Shown here: piece after piece, positions 1 to 4,834 of the stretch
Numbering within the stretch: position 1 is the first letter of the stretch
Layout: each line of letters starts with the position of its first letter
Made by a program: the position numbers and the translations under genes
Assembly: GCA_044376515.1 (NCBI GenBank)
Contig: JBILKV010000214.1
Location: 1 to 7,458 of the forward strand
DNA from: Chth-196 sp044376515
GTDB lineage: Bacteria; Verrucomicrobiota; Verrucomicrobiia; Chthoniobacterales; Chthoniobacteraceae
Direction of reading: 5' to 3'
Length of the DNA: 7,458 bases
Notes under the pieces: model-generated
Database searches by the model: none
The model's input: only the letters and a program-made list of their open reading frames with translations
What the model was told of the DNA's origin: nothing

Positions 1-102
1 GGCGGGATCGCAGCAACAGGTGCGGGCGGGATCGCAGCAACAGGTGCGGGCGGGATCGCAGCAACAGGTGCGGGCGGGATCGCAGCAACAGGTGCGGGCG
101 GG
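1..102. repeat. 24-bp perfect tandem repeat (4 copies, continues past the edge)
   Basis: Four identical 24-bp units start at 7, 31, 55 and 79, and bases 1-6 match the end of a further unit, so the array extends out of the window. A unit reads ATCGCAGCAACAGGTGCG plus GGCGGG. The period is 8 codons, and on the minus strand each unit encodes PAPVAAIP, so copy-number change keeps the frame. The array diverges abruptly at 103. Identity at the DNA level, not only the protein level, suggests recent expansion by slippage or unequal recombination. Confidence 0.95.
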
Positions 103-353
103 ACGACTCCGGGAGCATTCGCGACTAGTCGGACGGTCTCCCGACGTGCAGAAGCCACGCCAGATTGAGCTCCGGGAACAACCTGAGCGGCAGTCAGACG
201 CACGGTTGCTTTCGGAACCGGGGCCCCCGCTGGAGCAACCACCGCCGGTTTGAGCACGACGGGCTTGGCAACTGCTTTTGGAGGAAGAGTCACCTTGATC
301 GCCTGAGGCGGCATGCCGCCGGTGACCGGTGGTTGAGGGGAATTTTCTGGCAT
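1..353 (-). CDS. Ala/Pro-rich repeat protein, N-terminal part (runs off left edge)
   Basis: This minus-strand frame opens at the ATG at 353-351 and stays open to the window edge, giving about 117 residues. It begins MPENSPQPPVTGG, then has a KVTLPPKA patch, a V/A/P/K-rich stretch, a RRETVRLV patch, and four copies of the octapeptide PAPVAAIP. A GGAG lies 4 nt before the ATG, the only clear Shine-Dalgarno sequence in the window; an in-frame GTG at 377-375 is an alternative start. Low-complexity, charged and Pro-rich N-termini with LPPK and ETVR motifs occur in uncharacterised verrucomicrobial proteins, where they precede a membrane segment or linker; I recall this pattern but cannot check it. 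No domain or signal peptide is visible in this part. The frame is preferred over the plus-strand reading of the same DNA because it has natural codon use, an SD and a divergent position relative to the epimerase gene. Function unknown. Confidence 0.7.
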   Translation of the reverse strand, partial: MPENSPQPPVTGGMPPQAIKVTLPPKAVAKPVVLKPAVVAPAGAPVPKATVRLTAAQVVPGAQSGVASARRETVRLVANAPGVVPPAPVAAIPPAPVAAIPPAPVAAIPPAPVAAIP

Positions 354-480
354 AGCACTCCGGGTCTTTTGTCGCACCCGGGCGCACCCTTGTCAACCCC
401 GCCAAGGAACAGGGCATACCCTAGGATGCCGCCCCTTTCCGCCTTGCTGAGCCCATCCAAATGACTAGCGTGAAACCAGG

Positions 481-1428
481 ATGAAACTGATTGTAACCGG
501 GGGGGCCGGCTTCATCGGCTCCCACTTTGTCGAGAAGGCTTTGACAGCGGGCCACGAGGTGGTTGTCCTTGACGATTTTAATGATTACTACCCGCCGCAG
601 CTGAAGCGGGCTAATTTGCTTGCCTTCAAGGACCATGCGCGGATCTGCGAACTGGACATACGCGATGGCGCCCGTGTCCGCGCAGTTTTGGCGGAGTCAA
701 AGCCCGACGCGGTGGTGCACTTGGCCGCCAGAGCGGGAGTGCGCCCCTCCATTCAGGATCCGGAGCTCTATCTGGACACGAACATCAAGGGCACCTTTCA
801 CCTTTTGGAGGCGGCCCGCAACGCGGGCGTGTCCCGGTTCATCCTCGCCTCCAGTTCCTCGGTGTACGGCGTGATTCAATCCGTCCCATTCCACGAGGAC
901 ATGTGCCTCAACCAAACCATTTCCCCCTATGCCGCCTCGAAATTGGCGGCGGAACAACTCTGCTCCAACTACGCCCACCTGTTTGGAATGCGCTGCATCG
1001 CCCTGCGTTTCTTCACCGTGTATGGCCCCCGCCAGCGGCCGGATCTGGCCATTCATTCCTTTACCCGTTCCATTTTCCAAGGCACTCCCATCCGGCAGTT
1101 CGGAGACGGATCGACCCGCCGCGACTACACCTACATAGACGACATCCTTCAGGGGCTGACGGCCACTTTGACTTACAACGGGCCCGCGTATGATGTTTTC
1201 AACTTGGGCGAGAGCGAGACGACCCCGCTCTCCACCCTCATCCGCCTGATTGAAGCGACCGCCGGACGCAAGGCCCTGATTGAAGCACTCCCCGAACAAC
1301 CAGGCGACGTGCCCGTCACCTTCGCCGACATTTCAAAGGCGCGCCGACTTTTGGACTACCACCCCAAAACCAAGGTCTCCGAGGGCATCCCCCTGTTCGT
1401 GGAATGGTTCCGACAAACCCAAACCTAA
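481..1428 (+). CDS. NAD-dependent nucleotide-sugar epimerase/dehydratase (extended SDR)
   Basis: The 315-residue protein is a full-length extended short-chain dehydrogenase/reductase. Residues 5-15 form the Rossmann motif VTGGAGFIGSH (G7, G10, G13), with D31/D32 at the end of beta-2 to bind the NAD ribose. HLAARAGVRPS (80-90) and the SSSSVYG strand (124-130) supply the catalytic Ser region, and Y150-A-A-S-K154 is the YxxxK catalytic pair. GDGSTRRDYTYIDD is the usual C-terminal substrate-domain motif. The DDFNDYY..LKRANL segment after beta-2 resembles UDP-glucuronate 4-epimerases, so interconversion of UDP-sugars for envelope or exopolysaccharide is the best guess; 4,6-dehydratase activity cannot be excluded. 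It would act in the cytoplasm. The start is fixed by the Rossmann motif beginning at residue 3; only an AGG directly touching the ATG resembles an SD. The next gene follows within 5 nt, so co-transcription is likely. Confidence 0.9.
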   Translation: MKLIVTGGAGFIGSHFVEKALTAGHEVVVLDDFNDYYPPQLKRANLLAFKDHARICELDIRDGARVRAVLAESKPDAVVHLAARAGVRPSIQDPELYLDTNIKGTFHLLEAARNAGVSRFILASSSSVYGVIQSVPFHEDMCLNQTISPYAASKLAAEQLCSNYAHLFGMRCIALRFFTVYGPRQRPDLAIHSFTRSIFQGTPIRQFGDGSTRRDYTYIDDILQGLTATLTYNGPAYDVFNLGESETTPLSTLIRLIEATAGRKALIEALPEQPGDVPVTFADISKARRLLDYHPKTKVSEGIPLFVEWFRQTQT

Positions 1429-1433
1429 ATCCG

Positions 1434-2585
1434 ATGCCCTCCCTCCCGCTCCGAGGCCCCCTTCCCAGCGTCGTCCGGCTTTGCCAAGAGTTGGTGCGCA
1501 TTCCCAGCGTCAACCCGGACGACAACCCCGGCACGCAGGAAACCGGCGAGGCGCGCTGTGTGGAATGGCTGGCCCGGTGGATCCAAGCGGAGTTTCCGGG
1601 TGCCGAGGTTTCCACTCCCGAAGTCCTTCCCAACCGTCCGAATGTCATCGCCCGCTTCCCCTCGGATGCCCCCGGAAAGCCCAAGCTGCTTTTTGCCCCG
1701 CACACCGACACGGTTTCCATCGTGGGAATGACCATCCCGCCCTTTGGTGGTGAAATCCGGGAAGGTCGCCTCTACGGCCGGGGCGCCAGCGACACCAAGG
1801 GCCCCATGGCCTCGATGCTTGCCGCCCTCCTTTCGGTCCGCGAACTGCTGCCCCACCTCTCGCATGAAATCTGGTTTGCAGGCCTTGCCGGCGAGGAGGC
1901 GGGCCAGCACGGCGCGCACGCACTGGCCTCCAAGGAATCCTTTGATCTTGTGATTGCGGCGGAACCAACCGGCCTCGACTTCGTCTACACCCACAAAGGC
2001 AGCATGTTTCTCACCCTCTCAAGCCGAGGTGTGGCCGTCCACGCAGCCCGCCCACAGGACGGACAAAACGCCATCTACCCTATGGCCGACGTGCTCCGGT
2101 TGGTGCGGGATGAACTCGCACCCTGGTTGGCCACATTCCGTCATCCCGTGCTCGGACATTCCACCGTCAGCGCGGGTACCATCCGTGGCGGCAGCAAGAC
2201 CAACGTCGTCCCGGACTTCTGCCAGGCCACTCTGGACATACGCACTGTTCCGGGACAGGGCGCCGCCTTTGAGGCGGAGCTTTTTGAACGACTGCGCTCT
2301 GTGCATCCCCCGCTGGAGATTCAGGTGAACCGCGCCCATCCGCTACTCACCCCCCTGGATCACCCGCTTCTGGACACACTCCAATCCCTGGGCGCCCTCC
2401 CCTCGGGGGCACCCTGGTTTTGCGACGCTGCCGTTTTTGCAAAACACGGCAGTCCGGCAATCGCGCTGGGCCCGGGTTCGATTGCGCAGGCGCACACCTG
2501 TGATGAATGGATTGCGCTGGAGGATCTGGAGAAGGGCGCCGTCTTTTTTGAATCCTTTTTGCGCAGCCTCAGCCGGCTCCCCTAA
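1434..2585 (+). CDS. M20-family zinc metallo-hydrolase (ArgE/DapE-like deacylase or carboxypeptidase)
   Basis: The 383-residue protein (393 if the in-frame ATG at 1404 is used) has the full M20 signature. Numbered from 1434, APHTDTV gives metal ligand H90 and catalytic-site D92; GRGASDTKG gives bridging D120; GEEAGQHG gives catalytic E154 and ligand E155; AAEPTG gives ligand E177; and the C-terminal AQAHTCDEW gives ligand H354. A lid/dimerisation domain (VHAARPQDGQNAIYPM to the GGSKTNVVPD region) interrupts the catalytic domain as in ArgE and DapE. The family hydrolyses N-acyl or peptide bonds with one or two zinc ions, for example acetylornithine or succinyl-diaminopimelate; the substrate cannot be read from sequence. 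I prefer the 1434 start because it follows the epimerase stop by 5 nt and still leaves leader residues before the conserved core; 1404 would overlap the epimerase by 25 nt. Neither start has a good SD. Confidence 0.9.
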   Translation: MPSLPLRGPLPSVVRLCQELVRIPSVNPDDNPGTQETGEARCVEWLARWIQAEFPGAEVSTPEVLPNRPNVIARFPSDAPGKPKLLFAPHTDTVSIVGMTIPPFGGEIREGRLYGRGASDTKGPMASMLAALLSVRELLPHLSHEIWFAGLAGEEAGQHGAHALASKESFDLVIAAEPTGLDFVYTHKGSMFLTLSSRGVAVHAARPQDGQNAIYPMADVLRLVRDELAPWLATFRHPVLGHSTVSAGTIRGGSKTNVVPDFCQATLDIRTVPGQGAAFEAELFERLRSVHPPLEIQVNRAHPLLTPLDHPLLDTLQSLGALPSGAPWFCDAAVFAKHGSPAIALGPGSIAQAHTCDEWIALEDLEKGAVFFESFLRSLSRLP

Positions 2586-2586
2586 C

Positions 2587-2626
2587 GGAACGACGGTTTG
2601 CCCAAATGTTGCGGGGCAAACTTTCC
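2587..2626 (+). terminator. Hairpin after the M20 gene, candidate terminator
   Basis: GTTTGCCC (2596-2603) and GGGCAAAC (2614-2621) form a perfect 8-bp stem with a 10-nt loop, and GGAA (2587-2590) can pair with TTCC (2623-2626) outside it. The hairpin begins 10 nt after the M20 stop codon and is followed only by a short TTT, so intrinsic termination would be weak. Its position between the metabolic pair and lexA fits a transcript boundary. An attenuating or purely structural role is equally possible. Confidence 0.4.
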
Positions 2627-2640
2627 GACTTGCGGACACT

Positions 2641-2670
2641 CATTACGCCGTGTAATTTCACGGCGTAATG
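2641..2670. promoter_or_regulatory. 30-bp near-perfect palindrome over the lexA start codon, candidate LexA operator
   Basis: CATTACGCCGTG (2641-2652) and CACGGCGTAATG (2659-2670) are perfect 12-bp inverted repeats. The 6-nt centre TAATTT is itself palindromic except for one outer T/T pair, so 28 of 30 positions are symmetric. The last three bases are the lexA ATG. No T-tract follows on either strand, which argues against a terminator, and no SD is present between the palindrome and the start. Autorepression is usual for LexA, and a dyad of this quality at the 5' end of lexA is the natural operator candidate; binding is an inference. It does not match the TGTTC-N4-GAACA box known from Verrucomicrobium spinosum. 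Confidence 0.55.
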
Positions 2671-3363
2671 CCTCGTCCCCTTTCCCATTCGTTGTCCGCC
2701 GCCCATCGGCGGGTTTTGGAGGCCTTGGTCATGCTGGAAGCCAGGGGCGAACCCGGCTTTGTAAGCGCGCTTGTCAACGTGCTTGGACTCAAGGCGGAGA
2801 GCAGCCTTACCCAGACTCTCCAAAGGATGGAGCGCAACGGCTTCCTCCTGCTTGCCGGGGGGGGCGCTCGTGGACGCCAGCGTCTGGTGCAACTGAGCGC
2901 CAAGGGGCGCCTGCAGGTGAAGTCCTCCTCCGGCGGCCTGGCCCTGCTGCTGCCACTGCTGGGCAGGATCCCGGCAGGCCCCCTTGAGGAGGCCCTCGAA
3001 CAGGAGGGCCAGCCCGTGTCCGTCTCGGAGCTGTTGCGCGCGAGAGCGGGCGATTTTCTGCTGGAAGTAAAGGGCGACTCCATGACGGGCGACGGCATTT
3101 TTGAAGGCGACAAGGTGCTGCTCAGGCCGCAGGTGCAGTTCGAGTCGGGTGAGATCGCAGCCGTCCTGGTCGGGGCCGACCATGAAGCCACGCTTAAGCG
3201 CGTTCATCTTTTGCCGCCCCCCCATGCTCCCCATGCTCCCCAATCCTCCGGCGAAGTGATTTTGCGCGCGAGCAACCCCGCTTATCCGGACAGGCGCCTT
3301 CCGGCTGAAGACATCCGGATTGCGGGAGTTTTCCGGGGACTCCTCCGTGCCTCCCGCACCTGA
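2668..3363 (+). CDS. lexA: LexA-type repressor with S24 self-cleavage domain
   Basis: The 231-residue protein has an N-terminal winged helix-turn-helix (about residues 8-85; helix pair FVSALVNVLGL and ESSLTQTLQRMERNGF) and a C-terminal S24/LexA autoprotease. The segment GRIPAGP carries the expected Ala103-Gly104 scissile bond, KGDSMTGDGIFEGD gives nucleophile S138, and EATLKRV gives general base K177. The spacings (34 and 39 residues) are close to E. coli LexA (35 and 37). RecA-stimulated cleavage would release SOS genes. Oddities are an N-terminal domain more MarR-like than the compact E. coli wing, with a Gly/Arg-rich loop (AGGGARGRQR) encoded through a run of eight G, and a Pro/His insertion (PPPHAPHAPQ, 183-192) after the catalytic Lys. 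It lies upstream of imuA and imuB on the same strand, as in lexA-imuA-imuB cassettes, but 572 bp away. The ATG lies inside a palindrome and has no SD. If the genome has a second LexA, this would be the cassette-specific one. Confidence 0.88.
   Translation: MPRPLSHSLSAAHRRVLEALVMLEARGEPGFVSALVNVLGLKAESSLTQTLQRMERNGFLLLAGGGARGRQRLVQLSAKGRLQVKSSSGGLALLLPLLGRIPAGPLEEALEQEGQPVSVSELLRARAGDFLLEVKGDSMTGDGIFEGDKVLLRPQVQFESGEIAAVLVGADHEATLKRVHLLPPPHAPHAPQSSGEVILRASNPAYPDRRLPAEDIRIAGVFRGLLRASRT
3223..3249 (+). repeat. 9-bp microsatellite inside lexA
   Basis: CATGCTCCC occurs twice in tandem (3223-3231, 3232-3240), with a degenerate third copy CAATCCTCC (3241-3249), directly after a run of seven C (3217-3223). 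It encodes HAP-HAP-QSS, a flexible insertion in the S24 domain between the catalytic Lys region and the next strand. Copy changes keep the frame; a change in the C run would truncate the protein. Confidence 0.8.
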
Positions 3364-3670
3364 GGGCATCGTCCCGAGTTTTCCGGATGATTGACGACAA
3401 GGACCCGCATGAAACAAAAGACCTGGCTTCTTCAAAGCACCTGCGCGGAGTCCTCCCATGCCATTTCATTGAGATTTCTGGGGCTTTGCCCTCGGTTCCA
3501 GAATCCAAGCGCCCGCCGTGCTCTTCGAAATTTCGACCGGATGCATCAGCAGTCCCATGCCCAGATCCCCTGCTCCGGGCAGTCCACGCTTTCAATCCGC
3601 TGCGCGTCCCCTCAAAGCGGGAACCTCCCGCTGCAAGCTTTCCACATCAAAACCAGTGACATGGAGTCAA

Positions 3671-3701
3671 CCACAGTCCCCTCCGTGGACGGGGACTGTG
3701 G
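3671..3701. promoter_or_regulatory. GC-rich 11-bp inverted repeat upstream of imuA
   Basis: CCACAGTCCCC (3671-3681) and GGGGACTGTGG (3691-3701) are perfect inverted repeats around a 9-nt loop. As RNA this is a very stable hairpin, but no U-tract follows on either strand, so it does not look like an intrinsic terminator. It overlaps the adjacent TGGACATGTCCA palindrome by 3 nt. A regulatory structure or operator for the imuA promoter is the simplest reading; the role is not established. Confidence 0.5.
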
Positions 3702-3710
3702 ACATGTCCA
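3699..3710. promoter_or_regulatory. TGGACATGTCCA perfect palindrome, candidate operator
   Basis: The 12 bases are fully self-complementary. The half-site TGTCCA recurs at 3731-3736, 26 bp from the copy at 3705-3710, and TGGAC occurs again at 3686-3690. A cluster of the same half-site within about 50 bp, roughly 200 bp upstream of imuA, fits a site for a dimeric DNA-binding protein. The sequence differs from the lexA palindrome, so a regulator other than LexA may be involved, or the cluster may be chance. Confidence 0.35.
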
Positions 3711-3935
3711 AAAAGCCGGTGTCTTTTGTTTGTCCAGAAGACAGGAAGTCACGCAAGTCCGCACGATCCATAAAATGTGTAAATAGATAGACCTGTAGTT
3801 TTTGAAAACATTCGCCGAGCCCTGCCCGGTGCCCCCTCACGCGGCTCCGCATGCTACTCGTTTTGTCTCTGGCACGTCGGTGTTCGGGCTTCATGGTGCC
3901 GGGCTTTTGAAACCTCCCCCTTTCTTTTTTTCTCG

Positions 3936-4700
3936 ATGCAAGCCGCAGTCAAAACCAGAAGCCCGGCAGAGGAACTGGAATCCCTGCGGAGGCGGTTGAG
4001 CGAACGCTTCGGGGCGGCAACCGGAGGCGGTGTGGCATCTGAGCGCCAAGGCCTTACCTCCCTTCCAACGGGCATTCCCGTCTGGGACGCCGCCGGCGGA
4101 CTGCCACAGGGCCAGCTTACGGAAGCCTGCGGGGGCTCAGCGGATGGGGCGCTGCTCTTGGAGAGCATTCTGACACAGTCCCCCCAGCGCATCAGCGCGC
4201 TGGTAGATGCGGCGGATTCGTTCGAACCTGCAGAATGGCCCCGAGCCTGCATGGCGCGCCTGTTGTGGGTGCGTTGCAGCGCCCTCAAACAAGCACTGCA
4301 CGCCACCGATCTTTTGTTGCGCGACGGCAACTGCCAACTGCTTGCGTTGAACTTGCAAAACCTTCCTCCGAAGCAGCTGGGTGCCATTCCCGCCTCCACC
4401 TGGCACCGGTTTCACCGCCTGGTGGAACACCGTCCGTTTGCGCTGCTGGTCTTGAGTCCGCACCCCCTGGTGGAAGGGGTCAAAATGCGGCTGGCCAGTT
4501 CCACTTCTTGGGATCTCGACGCCCTGGATCGCCCCCGCGGGAATCTGTTTGAAAAGCTCAACATCCGCGTTTTCAAGCGTGGCTCCGGCCCGCAAATTTT
4601 TACCCGACACACGCCGCGCTCCCGGGCGCACCCGACGACGGCCTCCAGCCCAGCCTCCTCATGGACAGCAGCACCCGCATCTCGGAAGACAACCGTTTGA
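3936..4700 (+). CDS. imuA: ImuA, RecA-like accessory factor of the translesion mutasome
   Basis: The 254-residue protein resembles ImuA (also annotated SulA/RecA-like). LPTGIPVWDAAGGLPQGQLTE (43-63) is the conserved entry to the RecA-like core, followed by ALVDAADSFEP (88-98), ARLLWVRCSALKQALHATDLLLRDGN (107-132), IPASTWHRFHRL (151-162) and the strand FALLVLSPHPLV (168-179). The Walker A position reads ACGGSADGAL and lacks the Gly-Lys-Ser/Thr, so ATP binding is doubtful; degenerate Walker motifs are known in ImuA proteins. ImuA works with ImuB and DnaE2 in damage-induced mutagenesis. The start follows a C/T-rich tract with no SD. The last 35 or so residues (TPRSRAHPTTASSPASS...) look unlike a protein core, while the -1 frame from about 4596 reads more naturally and continues to a TAG at 4826-4828, 6 nt before imuB. 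A frame change near the AATTTTTA run at 4594-4602 is therefore possible, and the true 3' end is uncertain. Confidence 0.82.
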   Translation: MQAAVKTRSPAEELESLRRRLSERFGAATGGGVASERQGLTSLPTGIPVWDAAGGLPQGQLTEACGGSADGALLLESILTQSPQRISALVDAADSFEPAEWPRACMARLLWVRCSALKQALHATDLLLRDGNCQLLALNLQNLPPKQLGAIPASTWHRFHRLVEHRPFALLVLSPHPLVEGVKMRLASSTSWDLDALDRPRGNLFEKLNIRVFKRGSGPQIFTRHTPRSRAHPTTASSPASSWTAAPASRKTTV

Positions 4701-4704
4701 TGTT

Positions 4705-4821
4705 CCGAAAAGCGAAGGGCACGAGGGGCCGCGAAGGGCGTGGGGAATATTTACAGAAAAACAGGAAAAAGTGTTTCCCACTCCTCCGCAGCTCCGCGCC
4801 TGCGCTTGCACTTCGTTTTCC
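4705..4821. repeat. MITE-like imperfect palindromic element between imuA and imuB
   Basis: The left side begins CGAAAAGCGAAGGGCACGAG (4705-4724). The reverse complement of the right side begins GAAAACGAAGTGCAAGCG (from 4820 backwards). The match continues with gaps inward (GGGCCGCGAAG against AGGCGCGGAG, TGGGGAA against TGGGAAA) to an A/T-rich centre at about 4748-4772. GCGAAGGGC occurs twice in the left arm (4712-4720, 4731-4739). The element fills the gap between the imuA stop at 4700 and the imuB start at 4835. Short non-coding palindromes with GAAGG-CACGA arms are, as I recall, dispersed in verrucomicrobial and planctomycete genomes; that link needs a genome search. It has no coding capacity of its own. 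Confidence 0.55.
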
Positions 4822-4834
4822 AGTTTAGACGGCC

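Larger units (their letters stand above)
3364..3935. other. 572-bp intergenic region between lexA and imuA
   Basis: No convincing gene is present. Plus-strand ORFs up to 131 codons and minus-strand ORFs exist, but their products are rich in Ser, Pro, Arg and Cys, lack domain-like patterns and overlap one another, so I treat them as chance. The 11-mer GAGTTTTCCGG in the 3' end of lexA (3326-3336) recurs here at 3376-3386. The second half holds a strong hairpin (3671-3701), a 12-bp palindrome (3699-3710), a TAAAAT at 3771-3776 that could be a -10 box (no good -35 at the right distance), and a pyrimidine tract of C and T (about 3912-3932) just before imuA. The region most likely carries the imuA promoter and its control sites; an unrecognised small RNA cannot be excluded. 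Confidence 0.6.

Noticed and set aside
1..102. CRISPR array
   Set aside because: Units are directly contiguous with no spacers, and the period is a whole number of codons in an open frame.
368..396. Minus-strand sigma-70 promoter with TTGACA at 396-391
   Set aside because: At a 17-nt spacing the -10 position reads GACAAA, a poor match, and the start would fall almost on the SD of the edge gene.
697..1299. 200-codon minus-strand ORF inside the epimerase gene
   Set aside because: Antisense to a gene with intact Rossmann and YxxxK motifs; the product is Gly/Arg-rich without domain pattern.
2569..3459. 296-codon minus-strand ORF across lexA
   Set aside because: It is the antisense shadow of lexA; the plus-strand product has complete LexA cleavage and catalytic motifs, and the minus product has none.
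3391..3786. 131-codon plus-strand ORF in the lexA-imuA gap
   Set aside because: The composition is Ser/Cys/Gln/Arg-rich, it overlaps rival ORFs in other frames, has no recognisable motif, and runs through the hairpin and palindrome; kept as non-coding.
3778..4755. Shared 8-mer TGTAAATA upstream of imuA (3778-3785) and, inverted, of imuB (4748-4755)
   Set aside because: Short and A/T-rich, not symmetric, and only two copies; chance is sufficient.
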